The notes under the pieces are model-generated. The model ran no database searches. It saw only the letters and a program-made list of their open reading frames with translations, and had not been told where the DNA came from. Both the position numbers and the translations under genes were made by a program. This document shows, piece after piece, positions 1 to 9,300 of a stretch of DNA of 64,000 nucleotides (the first letter of the stretch is position 1; each line of letters opens with the position of its first letter). Where the stretch lies: positions 113,568-177,567 of the forward strand of contig JAOZUQ010000001.1 in NCBI GenBank assembly GCA_029938635.1. Reading direction: 5' to 3'. The DNA is from Candidatus Aminicenantota bacterium (GTDB taxonomy: Bacteria; Acidobacteriota; Aminicenantia; UBA2199).

Positions 1-744
1 CTGAAACACTTCCTTGCATCTGAAGTTCAATTTTTCAAACACAATCCCCACAACCTCAAAATGATCAACGAAATACTTGACATAGGGGACAGAGATATAA
101 AAAGTATCATGACACCGAGAGTTGATATAATTGCCCTTGAGATCACGGAAAACATTGATAATTTTAAAAAGATCATAATCGAAAAAGAGATCACAAAAAT
201 ACCTCTATACAAAGACAGCCTTGATAATATAGTTGCAATTATTTATCTGAAAAAAATATTTCCCTCTTTTATAACAAAAGGGGTCAACAAAACAAAGCTC
301 AGTGACCTGGCCGTGAAGCCTTTTTTTATATCAGAATATTCCTCAATAAATTATATCCTCAAAGAGTTTAGAAAGAACAGTCAGGATCTGGCTGTTGTGC
401 TTGATGAGTACGGCATAACGATTGGAGTTGTTACCCTTAATGATATTTTCAGGGAGATCCTGGGTGAGTTTGATATCGGAAAAAGCTCTATTGCCCAGCC
501 GGAGAAAGGGCTCTTCCTGATCAGGGGTGAGCTTCCTGTTGATGAGGTTAACGATCAGTTAAATATTGAGTTGCCGATGAAAAAAGATTTCACAACCATC
601 TCAGGACTCTTCACCTATTTTTTCGGAAGACTCCCAAAAAAGGGAAGCAGGATAAATATCGGAAACTGTATCCTGGAAGTGGAAAAGATGGGAGACAGGA
701 AGATTGTGGAGATTAGTTTAAAGAAATCGTCCCCTTCAAATTAG
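1..744 (+). CDS. CBS-pair / CorC_HlyC-type membrane transporter protein, C-terminal part
   Basis: The reading frame is open from base 1, so the ATG at 61 in the ORF track is internal and the gene begins before the window. What remains is the cytosolic tail of a hemolysin-C/CorC-like protein: a CBS pair starting with the typical MTPRVD motif, then the CorC_HlyC transporter-associated domain (from about residue 165 of the visible part, GELPVDEVN). The N-terminal DUF21/CNNM membrane domain expected for the family would lie upstream. Members are linked to divalent cation (Mg/Co) efflux or homeostasis, but the substrate cannot be told here. smpB follows on the same strand after 49 bp. Confidence 0.85.
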   Translation: MKHFLASEVQFFKHNPHNLKMINEILDIGDRDIKSIMTPRVDIIALEITENIDNFKKIIIEKEITKIPLYKDSLDNIVAIIYLKKIFPSFITKGVNKTKLSDLAVKPFFISEYSSINYILKEFRKNSQDLAVVLDEYGITIGVVTLNDIFREILGEFDIGKSSIAQPEKGLFLIRGELPVDEVNDQLNIELPMKKDFTTISGLFTYFFGRLPKKGSRINIGNCILEVEKMGDRKIVEISLKKSSPSN

Positions 745-793
745 ATCACCCTTTACCTGCATCAGGATATCGAATATAATCAATGTCGGAATT

Positions 794-1249
794 ATGGAAT
801 ACAAGAATATTGCGGTTAACAAAAAAGCTTTTCATGAATATGAGATCATTGAAAAGATTGAAGCCGGCATTTCTCTACTCGGAAGTGAAGTTAAATCTGC
901 AAGAGAAGGGAAAGTAAATATAAAAGATGCTTATGTGGACCTCAGATCCGGTGAAGCGATTTTATTAAATGCTCATATCAGTATGTACACAAATGCCGGG
1001 ATAAATAATCATGAACCCCTGAGGAACAGAAAGCTGCTTTTACACCGGCAGGAATTAAAAAAATATATAAAAAAAACAACACAAAGGGGCTTTACAGTTA
1101 TCCCCCTCAGAATGTATTTCACAAAAAAAGGGCTGATCAAGGTCGAGATCGCACTTGCCAGAGGAAAACACTCCTACGATAAAAAACAACAATTGAAAGA
1201 AAGGGATCAGAAACGTGACATGGCCCGTGAACTTAAAAATTACAAATAA
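794..1249 (+). CDS. smpB: SsrA-binding protein SmpB
   Basis: A 151-residue protein of the usual SmpB length. It binds tmRNA (SsrA) and delivers it to stalled ribosomes for trans-translation. Diagnostic segments are present: NKKAFHEYEI at the N-terminus, GIxLxGSEVKS (GISLLGSEVKSAREGK), the central LLLHRQE stretch, and the basic tail ARGKHSYDKK followed by a charged KERDQKRDMARE helix that enters the decoding site. The tmRNA gene itself is not in the window. The gene ends 2 bp from the convergent flavodoxin-like gene, so no room exists for a separate terminator. Confidence 0.97.
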   Translation: MEYKNIAVNKKAFHEYEIIEKIEAGISLLGSEVKSAREGKVNIKDAYVDLRSGEAILLNAHISMYTNAGINNHEPLRNRKLLLHRQELKKYIKKTTQRGFTVIPLRMYFTKKGLIKVEIALARGKHSYDKKQQLKERDQKRDMARELKNYK

Positions 1250-1251
1250 TC

Positions 1252-1914
1252 TTAAACATAAGGAGTATTGAATCTGTTTTTGTAAGCTCCATTCTTTTTA
1301 AGCATTCCGTTCCAGTAGAGATTATTCAGCCCGATCAGCGACATAAACCTGTACACTCCTCTTGAAAATGGAGAAAGACGTTCCGGACTTGCCAGTTTCT
1401 TTAATAGTCCCGGATCCAGCGACTTTGTTCCGGCAAACTGCTCGCCGATCTGATTAAAAAGGAGCCTGGATTTTCTGGTCATCATCTGAGGCATTATTCG
1501 CAACCCCTCACTCCCCCCCTTGACTATGGTTCCCAAATAATCCGCACCCAGTTTTGCCGTTAGTTTTTTCAGATACCTTTCAACACCTCTCGAGTGGCAG
1601 GCCTCCGGGAATCCTGAATGGACTAGAAAAAGGAGGGATTTACCCGACATTGAACCCTGATAATCCGCAAGTTTGTCAATGAATTTCTTAACAATACCCG
1701 GCATTGCATCTGTATACAACGGAAAAGCCAGAAGGACCGTTTCAGACCGTTTTAAGATTTCGATCATATCCGGATGTTTATCCTGATCCTTTATGTAATG
1801 GACATTCACATCTCCCGATGTATCTTTAAGGAAACCCTCTTTGAACCAATTGATCAGAATTTCGCTATTCCCTTTTGAACCACGGGTAGAACCGTTAAAT
1901 ACTGTTAATTTCAT
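1252..1914 (-). CDS. flavodoxin-fold NAD(P)H-dependent reductase
   Basis: A 220-residue protein with the N-terminal FMN phosphate-binding loop of the flavodoxin/FMN-reductase superfamily (FNGSTRGSKGNSE) and the second flavin loop (LLAFPLYTDAMPG) around residue 70. The last third has no recognised motif. It overlaps the preceding gene (1895-2440) by 20 bp and so is translated with it from the TetR-led operon. Substrate unknown; quinone, nitro or iron-reductase roles are all possible for this fold. Confidence 0.75.
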   Translation of the reverse strand: MKLTVFNGSTRGSKGNSEILINWFKEGFLKDTSGDVNVHYIKDQDKHPDMIEILKRSETVLLAFPLYTDAMPGIVKKFIDKLADYQGSMSGKSLLFLVHSGFPEACHSRGVERYLKKLTAKLGADYLGTIVKGGSEGLRIMPQMMTRKSRLLFNQIGEQFAGTKSLDPGLLKKLASPERLSPFSRGVYRFMSLIGLNNLYWNGMLKKNGAYKNRFNTPYV

Positions 1915-2440
1915 TGACTACCTCCATGACTGTAGCAGAAGTATCTCTGAACATCTTTAATTCAGTTTTAAAATTCAGTGCATATCTCTGAAACAAATGT
2001 TCAATAATATCCCTGTCTTCCAGATCTAAATCTCCGGAATCCTCAAGGATCAATCCGAGCCAGGGATATTTCAGGTATCTCTTCTGATGATGACACTCAT
2101 TCTGAACCAGCATGATATATGGGTGGACCAGAGGAATTGTTCTGTCCATAGCCATTTTCATAGTGCCGTTCACATAACCCAAGACAGGTTTTGCAACAAA
2201 TAAGGTCAGATCAGATTGGATTATCCCTTCCAGAACCCGGGCCATATCATCACGGATCAGACATTCTCCGGGGGTTTTCACCCAGCATCCCCAGCATCCG
2301 ATACACGATTTGATCTCCATTTGGGTCAGATCAAAATCTTTAAGGTGGTGCCCCTGACCGGCAAGCTGACTGCTCATTGCTTCCTTAAAGTCCCTCACTG
2401 AGGAACTCCCTGACACCGCTGAAATTGTTGTAATTCTCAT
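1895..2440 (-). CDS. flavodoxin-family protein with CxxCxxC cluster (iron-sulfur-flavoprotein type)
   Basis: A 181-residue flavodoxin-like protein. The FMN loop is SAVSGSSSVRD near the N-terminus. At about residues 46-60 it has C-x2-C-x2-C-x7-C (CIGCWGCWVKTPGEC), the compact cysteine motif of iron-sulfur flavoproteins that bind a 4Fe-4S cluster near FMN. Electron transfer in an anaerobe's redox or stress response is the likely role. The start codon overlaps the tetR stop by 4 bp (ATGA), and the gene overlaps its downstream flavodoxin-like partner, so the three form one operon. Confidence 0.75.
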   Translation of the reverse strand: MRITTISAVSGSSSVRDFKEAMSSQLAGQGHHLKDFDLTQMEIKSCIGCWGCWVKTPGECLIRDDMARVLEGIIQSDLTLFVAKPVLGYVNGTMKMAMDRTIPLVHPYIMLVQNECHHQKRYLKYPWLGLILEDSGDLDLEDRDIIEHLFQRYALNFKTELKMFRDTSATVMEVVNEINSI

Positions 2441-3042
2441 TTCCTTTTCCCCTCATCTATAAGTTTTTTAAATAATTCCGGATCTTTTTGATATATGGTC
2501 GAACTTATCACATCTCCACCTGTCTTGCCCAACAGATCAATAATAAACTCATCACTCTCATTTTCGATGTATCCGGTTGAGATCAGAGTTGCCAGTCCAT
2601 GGGTGAAGATCCACATTTTCCGGAGGATATCCTTCCGTTCTTCATCATTAACCAATTGTGAGATTTGATCTTTTTTCATTTGCAGATCGGTGGAATAGTG
2701 AAACCGCTCAAGCATCTCTTTGAATTTATCCGACTCCAGAAAAAGGACCCTGTATAATTTTCGGTATTCCCGGGCAAAAAATACGATCCCGATCCCGATG
2801 TTCAGGAACAGGTTATCTGTATATTCTTTCTCTGTATAGGAGATCAGAATGTCTATTACTCTGGAGATCAGGCTGGCCTCAAGTTCCGGCATCGATCTGA
2901 AGGTGGAATACACAGGAGTGGTTGAACAACCCAGTTCCCTTGCAATCCTTCGAACCGATAATTTATCCAATCCTTCGCGATTAGCAATACTCAGAGCTCC
3001 GTTTAATATCTCCTCACGTCCATATTTTTCTTTTGGCGGCAT
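2437..3042 (-). CDS. TetR/AcrR family transcriptional regulator
   Basis: A 201-residue regulator. Residues 7-55 form a TetR helix-turn-helix (GREEILNGALSIANREG, LSVRRIARELGCSTTPVY, then a short recognition helix end). The remaining helical region is the ligand/dimer domain, with no conserved motif. It heads an operon with two flavodoxin-fold reductases, so it probably responds to a redox-active or toxic small molecule and represses itself and the reductases. A GGAG sequence precedes the ATG. Two perfect abutting palindromes lie just upstream and are the obvious operator. Confidence 0.88.
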   Translation of the reverse strand: MPPKEKYGREEILNGALSIANREGLDKLSVRRIARELGCSTTPVYSTFRSMPELEASLISRVIDILISYTEKEYTDNLFLNIGIGIVFFAREYRKLYRVLFLESDKFKEMLERFHYSTDLQMKKDQISQLVNDEERKDILRKMWIFTHGLATLISTGYIENESDEFIIDLLGKTGGDVISSTIYQKDPELFKKLIDEGKRK

Positions 3043-3060
3043 TATTCATTTCTCCACAAT

Positions 3061-3088
3061 ATAACATCTGTTATATAACAACTGTTAT
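3061..3088. promoter_or_regulatory. tandem palindromic operator for the TetR regulator
   Basis: Two 14 bp palindromes abut exactly: ATAACATCTGTTAT (3061-3074) and ATAACAACTGTTAT (3075-3088), both ATAACA-N2-TGTTAT. They lie 19-46 bp upstream of the tetR ATG and directly downstream of the -10 box proposed for this operon. That is the classic place for an autorepressor. Two half-overlapping dimers would sit on roughly one and a half helical turns. Confidence 0.75.
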
Positions 3089-3114
3089 TTTACTGGAATA
3101 TTTACAAAAAGCAA
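3087..3114 (-). promoter_or_regulatory. putative promoter of the tetR-flavodoxin operon
   Basis: Read on the minus strand: -35 TTGCTT (3109-3114), 16 bp spacer, -10 TAAAAT (3087-3092). The -10 touches the palindromic operator, so repressor binding would block RNA polymerase. Based on box similarity only. Confidence 0.45.
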
Positions 3115-3163
3115 CCATTTTTATTAAATTTGTTTAAAAATATTTTTTAGTGAACCTCTTCCT

Positions 3164-3877
3164 TTAAACCATGCTCAGGAAGAGGAAGGAGAAGCCGGAG
3201 ATAACAAGGGCTTTGAATATCAGGTAAATCACAGAAATAGTCATCGACTTTTTAATATCAAGTTTTGAAAAATATGCTATTCCGAGTGCAATTGCAATTG
3301 TATACCATACTGAGAAAATATCAAATCTGGATACAAATATATGGATGAATGATTTTGCATCCCCGCCTGTAAAAAAAACAGCCGGAGAAAGAATTCCCAA
3401 CAATTTAACATTAAATATGAGAGAAACCGTTTCGACCATCTTGGGAAAAACTATATCAATTAGTGACGCACCTGTAGCAATAGCAAAATAATTTATATAC
3501 AAACCTTCTGCTCCACCTATCCCGAAGAAAAGGTATGTGAAGAATGCACCAACCCCGATTACAATAAAAATGAATACCAGTTCGGGGATAAGGACGAACA
3601 TTTTCTGACCGAATGATAATGACTGGAAATCAAAATTCTGATCCTGGAAATAATCGGCCAGATTTGAATCCTGCAGCATTTCCGACATCTGATCCGCTGC
3701 ATATGGAAATGTCACAAAACTTAGTATCATAACGGTCAGCAGGATGAAAACAAAATAGGGAATCCATTTTTTGTTTTCCATTAAATTACCAAGTGAAGGG
3801 CCGGGGGTTCTGATTATTCCATCCAACCCGGAAAAAAGTGAATTAATTTTTTCAATCATTTTCTGATTATACCGCAT
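3164..3877 (-). CDS. Yip1-family integral membrane protein
   Basis: A 237-residue protein with about five hydrophobic segments. The region from PGPSLGNLMENKKWIPYFVF through the middle GGAEGLYINYFAIATGASLI stretch is the pattern of bacterial YIP1 (PF04893) proteins. Function is unknown in bacteria. It stands alone between the tetR operon and ygeY, facing away from ygeY. No good Shine-Dalgarno is visible before the ATG. Confidence 0.65.
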   Translation of the reverse strand: MRYNQKMIEKINSLFSGLDGIIRTPGPSLGNLMENKKWIPYFVFILLTVMILSFVTFPYAADQMSEMLQDSNLADYFQDQNFDFQSLSFGQKMFVLIPELVFIFIVIGVGAFFTYLFFGIGGAEGLYINYFAIATGASLIDIVFPKMVETVSLIFNVKLLGILSPAVFFTGGDAKSFIHIFVSRFDIFSVWYTIAIALGIAYFSKLDIKKSMTISVIYLIFKALVISGFSFLFLSMV

Positions 3878-3927
3878 TTTATTTATTTATCACAATTCCC
3901 GGAATATCTTTTTTAAGCTCTTCAATG

Positions 3928-3957
3928 TTTCAAAATATATAGAAAAGGTGATATTAT
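3928..3957 (+). promoter_or_regulatory. putative promoter of ygeY-ygeW-ygfK
   Basis: -35-like TTTCAA (3928-3933), 18 bp spacer and -10 TATTAT (3952-3957), leaving a leader of roughly 20 nt with AAGGAG before the ygeY ATG. The -35 box is poor, so an activator may be involved. Confidence 0.35.
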
Positions 3958-3984
3958 ATTTCCCGGAAATAAGGAGTAATAAAA

Positions 3985-5169
3985 ATGAACAAAATAGAAG
4001 AAATTCTTAAGCTGGCTGAAAAATACAGGGATTTTACGGCTGAAAAATTGTCCGATTTAGTTAAAGCTGTATCGATGAGTGGAGATGAAAAGAAGGCTGC
4101 GGATGTCCTTGCCGGACAAATGAGGGATGCCGGCTTTGATGAAGTATCCATTGACCCACTCGGAAATGTAATAGGCAGGATCGGGTCAGGGGAAAAGATA
4201 CTGGCTTTCGATGCTCATATTGATACCGTTGATACAGGAAACAGAGACAATTGGAAATTCGATCCGTATTCAGGAGAGATTAAGGATGGTTTTGTTCATG
4301 GAAGAGGAACTGTTGATCAGAAAGGGGGAGCCGCATCATTTATAACTGCAGGAAAGATAATCAAAGAACTCGGTATCAGAGATGACCTCACTATATATTT
4401 TGTCGGCAGCGTAATGGAAGAAGATTGTGACGGACTCTGCTGGAAATATATTGTTGAAGAGGATGGAATAAAACCTGACCTGGTAATAAGTACAGAACCG
4501 ACCAATCTTAATGTTTATAGAGGGCATCGGGGAAGGATGGAGATAAATGTTAGTTTCAAAGGCGTTTCTTCCCACGGCTCAGCTCCGGAGAGAGGAAAAA
4601 ATGCAATTTATATGGGATCAAAAGTTGCATTGGAAATAGAAAAATTAAATGAAAAACTTAAAGATGACAGCTTCCTGGGAAAAGGCAGTATCACTATTTC
4701 AGAATTTATTTCGGGAAGCCCCTCATTATGCGCAGTTGCAGATTTTGCAAGGTTACACATAGACCGGAGGCTGACATGGGGAGAGACCGAAGAGATAGCT
4801 ATCGCTGAGATAGAAAAAATTATTGAAGGGATGGATGCAAAAGTTACGATCCCGTTCTATGAAGGAGAAGCATATACCGGGCTTAAATATGGAATGAAAA
4901 AATATTATCCCACCTGGATGATGCCGGAAGACAACGAAATGGTTGTTAAAGGTGTTGAAACATTCTCAGACCTCTTCGGAGAGAAACCGGAAACAGGGAG
5001 ATGGACTTTCTCTACTAACGGCGTAACCATTAAAGGACTGTTCAATATACCGGTTATTGGATTCGGGCCCGGAGATGAGAAACTTGCTCACGCACCGAAT
5101 GAGATGATTCCTGTAGAGGATTTAGTAAAAGCATCCGCATTCTATGCCGGATTTGCGTACAAAATGTAA
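3985..5169 (+). CDS. ygeY: YgeY family M20 metallohydrolase (selenium-metabolism-linked)
   Basis: A 394-residue M20 peptidase/deacylase. Metal-ligand motifs are in order: AFDAHIDTV (about residue 75), GRGTVDQKGG (about 108), the acidic VMEEDCDG pair (about 143), STEPTN (about 170) and a C-terminal LAHAPNE histidine (about 372). The dimerisation/lid domain lies between. Together with the adjacent ygeW and ygfK this identifies YgeY rather than a generic acetylornithine deacetylase. In E. coli and gut anaerobes the cluster is required for anaerobic purine (urate/xanthine) breakdown; YgeY is thought to hydrolyse a downstream intermediate. A strong AAGGAG lies 9 nt before the ATG. First gene of a three-gene operon. 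Confidence 0.9.
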   Translation: MNKIEEILKLAEKYRDFTAEKLSDLVKAVSMSGDEKKAADVLAGQMRDAGFDEVSIDPLGNVIGRIGSGEKILAFDAHIDTVDTGNRDNWKFDPYSGEIKDGFVHGRGTVDQKGGAASFITAGKIIKELGIRDDLTIYFVGSVMEEDCDGLCWKYIVEEDGIKPDLVISTEPTNLNVYRGHRGRMEINVSFKGVSSHGSAPERGKNAIYMGSKVALEIEKLNEKLKDDSFLGKGSITISEFISGSPSLCAVADFARLHIDRRLTWGETEEIAIAEIEKIIEGMDAKVTIPFYEGEAYTGLKYGMKKYYPTWMMPEDNEMVVKGVETFSDLFGEKPETGRWTFSTNGVTIKGLFNIPVIGFGPGDEKLAHAPNEMIPVEDLVKASAFYAGFAYKM

Positions 5170-5177
5170 ATGGAGAT

Positions 5178-6371
5178 ATGATAATGCCGGAAAAATTATT
5201 AAGAGAGATCAAAGATTTAAAGACAAAATTATACGGGAAAGATTTTCTTCTCACATGGGAGAAAGACAGGCAGGAACTTGAGCAGGTATTGCTGATGGCT
5301 GATGCTCTCAGGATACTTCGGGGAAAAAACATATCAACAAGATGTTTTGATTCCGGACTCGCTGTTTCATTGTTCCGCGACAACTCAACCAGGACAAGGT
5401 TCTCTTTCGCTTCTGCTGCCAACCTTCTCGGGCTTGAGATCCAGGACCTGGATGAGCAAAAATCTCAAATTGCTCATGGTGAGACGGTAAGAGAAACTGC
5501 GAATATGATCTCATTTTTGACTGAAGTGATAGGGATCAGAGATGACATTTTTCTCGGAGAAGGCAATAAATTTATGAGGGAGGTTGGAGAAGCGCTTGAT
5601 GAAGGTTTTGGCAGGGAAGTACTCCCTCAACGCCCGGGTATCGTAAACCTCCAATGTGATATAGATCATCCGACCCAGTCTATGGCAGATCTCTTTCATT
5701 TAAAGAACCATTTCGGTTCACTCGATTCACTGAAAGGGAAAAAAATAGCAATGACATGGGCATACTCACCTTCGTACGGGAAACCACTATCAGTCCCGCA
5801 GGGGATAATCGGCCTTATGTCCAGATTCGGCATGGAAGTTTCGCTCGCCTTTCCCAAAGGATACGATCTTATCCCTGAAGTAGTGAAGACTGCATCGGAA
5901 AATGCAGAAAAATCCGGTGGAAGCTTTACAATTTCGGATTCAATGGATGAAGCTTTCCGGGATGCTGATATAGTTTATCCGAAGAGCTGGGCTCCATGGA
6001 CTACAATGGAGAGGAGGACAGAACTTTTAAAAAAGAGTGATTCAAAGGGGCTGGAGCTGCTCGAAAAAGAGAGCCTTGAGAATAACAGAAAATACATGGA
6101 TTGGGAGTGTAATTCCGAAAGGATAAAGAGCACGAAGGATGGAGAAGCATTATATATGCATTGCCTTCCGGCAGATATTACCGGGGTGTCATGTAAAAAT
6201 GGTGAAGTTGATGCTGAAGTTTTCGAAAAGTACAGGAAAGATACATATATAGAAGCCGGGTATAAACCCTACATAATTGCAGCAATGATAATGGCAAACA
6301 AATTCAAAGACCCGTCAGAAGTTCTTAATGGATTTATCAGAAGAGGAGCAGATAGAAGGATAGAGGGATAA
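5178..6371 (+). CDS. ygeW: knotted carbamoyltransferase YgeW
   Basis: A 397-residue aspartate/ornithine transcarbamoylase-family enzyme. Carbamoyl-phosphate motifs are visible: STRTRFSF (about residue 74), HPTQSMADLFH (about 162) and HCLPAD (about 328). The long form near 400 residues and the partners ygeY/ygfK fit YgeW, whose acceptor is still debated. In purine catabolism it is thought to release carbamoyl phosphate that carbamate kinase converts to ATP. Neither carbamate kinase nor the diaminopropionate lyase ygeX is in this window. The gene starts 8 bp after ygeY and its stop overlaps the ygfK ATG by 1 bp. Confidence 0.92.
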   Translation: MIMPEKLLREIKDLKTKLYGKDFLLTWEKDRQELEQVLLMADALRILRGKNISTRCFDSGLAVSLFRDNSTRTRFSFASAANLLGLEIQDLDEQKSQIAHGETVRETANMISFLTEVIGIRDDIFLGEGNKFMREVGEALDEGFGREVLPQRPGIVNLQCDIDHPTQSMADLFHLKNHFGSLDSLKGKKIAMTWAYSPSYGKPLSVPQGIIGLMSRFGMEVSLAFPKGYDLIPEVVKTASENAEKSGGSFTISDSMDEAFRDADIVYPKSWAPWTTMERRTELLKKSDSKGLELLEKESLENNRKYMDWECNSERIKSTKDGEALYMHCLPADITGVSCKNGEVDAEVFEKYRKDTYIEAGYKPYIIAAMIMANKFKDPSEVLNGFIRRGADRRIEG

Positions 6372-9300
6372 TGACAATTCCTTCCGGGAAAAGCTCAGAC
6401 AGATTCACCCCTTTACCGATCGGCAAACTATATTCCTGGATAAAACATGAACTGTCTGCAGATTCAATTTTCGGTATCCCCCGCGAGTTATTCTTCCGGC
6501 CGTCAACAGAAAACAATTTCCATTTAAGCAGATTCGGGAAATTATTAGAAACTCCGGTAGGGCTTGCAGCAGGGCCCCATACACAACTTGCACAAAATAT
6601 TATTTCAGGGTGGCTTACCGGAGCCAGATATATCGAATTAAAAACAATACAGAACCTTGATCAGATAGAAGTTACCAAACCATGTATCGACATGAGAGAT
6701 GAAGGATACAATTGTGAGTGGTCACAGGAATTAAATATCGACCAGTCATTTTCAGAATATCTGAAAGCATGGATACTAATACATTTTCTTAAGAATGAAT
6801 TAAACATTGGAAGTGGTGAAGAACAGGGATTTATCTTCAATATGAGTGCCGGCTACGACCTGACCGGGATCAAAGGGAAAAAGGTAAGTGGCTTCCTGGA
6901 AAAGATGAGGAATTCTGCAGAACACAAAAAACTTCTTATTGAAGAGTTATCCGAGCACTTTCCGGACATTAGCAAACTAAAGATCCCTGATGAAATATCT
7001 GATAACATAACCATATCGACAATGCACGGGACCCCTCCGGCAGAGATCGAAAAGATCGGAAGATATTTCATCGAAGAAGAGGGCCTGAATACAACAATAA
7101 AACTTAATCCAACACTTCTGGGCCGGAATAAGGTAAGGGAGATAATCAATAATAACCTGGGTTACGATGTTGAGATCCCCGATTCAGCATTTGAACACGA
7201 TATTGAATATAAGGATGCACTCGAGCTTGTCAGGAACCTCAAGGATATCTCAGGAAAGAGAGGATTGTTCTTCGGACTTAAATTAACAAATACACTTGAA
7301 TGCATCAACCAGGGAGATATATTCCCGGAAAAAGAGAATATGGCCTACATGAGCGGTAGGGCACTCCATCCGATTTCGGTCAATATTGCTTCTAAGTTCA
7401 GAAATGACATTGAAGATATAGACATCTCATTCTCAGCAGGAGCTGATGCATTCAACATTACAGATATACTATCATGCAACCTTATGCCGGTAACCGTATC
7501 CTCCGATATTCTTAAGCCGGGAGGCTATGGCAGAATAAGACAATACATTGAGAAAATTGAGGAAGCAGTTTCCGCTTCCAAAGGCAGAACAATAGAAGAT
7601 TTTATAAAAAACAAAAGCGGGGACATCAAAAATACACCCGTGAAAGCAGCACTTATCAATTTAAACTCTTATGCAGAAAATATTGTAAGTTCAAAAGAAT
7701 ATAAAAAAGATGGGTTTAAGAAAAAAGACACAAAAACTATCAGAAAACTGGACTTGTTCGACTGTATTAAAGCTCCATGTACAGATTCATGCGGAACATC
7801 CCAGGATGTCCCGGAGTATTTATATCTGACCTCAAAAAGAAAATTCGATGAGGCTTTTGAAACCGTGATAAAAACTAATTCCTTTCCCAATACGACCGGG
7901 ATGGTTTGTGATCATTTATGCCAGGTGAAATGCACCCGCTCCAATTATGACAATCCACTGAAAATAAGGGAAGTGAAACGATTCCTGGCTGAAAATTACG
8001 GGAATAATATTAAGCGGACCGGGAATCTCCCACAAAAGGGGACAGGTACTATTGCAATAATAGGAGCAGGCCCGTCAGGTTTATCTTGTGCAAGATATCT
8101 TTCAGAAGCAGGTTTTCAGGTAAAAATATATGAGAAAAACGATAACCCGGGTGGGATGATAGAAAAAGTGATCCCTGATTTCAGACAGGGAAGTAATGCT
8201 CTGGCTAAGGATATATCCAGGATCACAGATCCGAATATAGAAATTCTATATAACAATTATATTGACCCGGAAGAATTTAAAAAATTGAGCAAAGAAAATA
8301 GTTTTGTGTATATTTCCACCGGAGCTCCGGAAAGTATCAGGCTTGATATCGTGGGAATCGATTCTCCGGGTGTTTTAGATCCACTCCTATTCCTTTCTGA
8401 AGTGAAATCGGGAAACAAAGTTGAGATCGGGAAGAAAGTCGCAGTGATTGGCGGTGGTAATACAGCAATAGATTCAGCCAGAACCGCACTAAGAGTTGCC
8501 GGCAAAAATGCTGAAGTTACAATCCTTTACAGGAGGACAAAAAAAGAGATGCCTGCTGATAGTGCTGAAGTGATCTCTGCACTTGAGGAAGGGGTAAACC
8601 TGATCGAGCTTATTGCACCGGAAAGTGTCATCCAAAACAGAGAAGAGAGAGCTTCTGGATTAAGGTGTTTTCGTACCCTTCTTGGGGAAGCTGACAGCAA
8701 AGGGAGAAAATATCCTGAAAAGATAGACAATTCCGGACTGGACCTCATGTTTGACACCATCATGCCGGCAGTAGGCCAGAGGCCCGAGCCTGCTCTCTTT
8801 GATAAAGGAACTCTCGATCTGAAACGATCAGGGAGACTTTTCAGGGATGGTAACATATTTGCCGGAGGAGACGTGGGGCCGGGCACATCGACAATTGTAA
8901 ATGCTGTAGGTGACGGTAAAGCAGCAGCTGAAATTATTATTAGAGAATCAGGAATTGATCTTACGGACATTAACACTGATCAAAATAGAGAAACACCCTT
9001 AAATGAACTTCGGTTGAAAAAAGCTGTAAGGAAATTTGGTGAACCGCTTAAGGAACTTCCTCCGGAAGAAAGGCTCATAACAGGCCCGGCAATAGCAGCC
9101 ATGACCCATGATGAAGCAGTAGCAGAATCATCAAGATGTCTTCTATGCGATGAACTATGTGACATTTGTGTTTTCGTTTGCCCTAACAGAGCTAATATTT
9201 CATATAGTGGCGATTTGTTTTCAATAAATATACCTGTATTCGGAAAAACAGCAAACGGGATAGAAGTAATCGGAAAAGAAAATTTCTCCATAAAACAGCA

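Noticed and set aside
5302-5490. short ORFs overlapping ygeW, aro, sdh, dnaK and similar genes on either strand
   Set aside because: They are shadow frames of well-supported genes and show no homology or ribosome sites.
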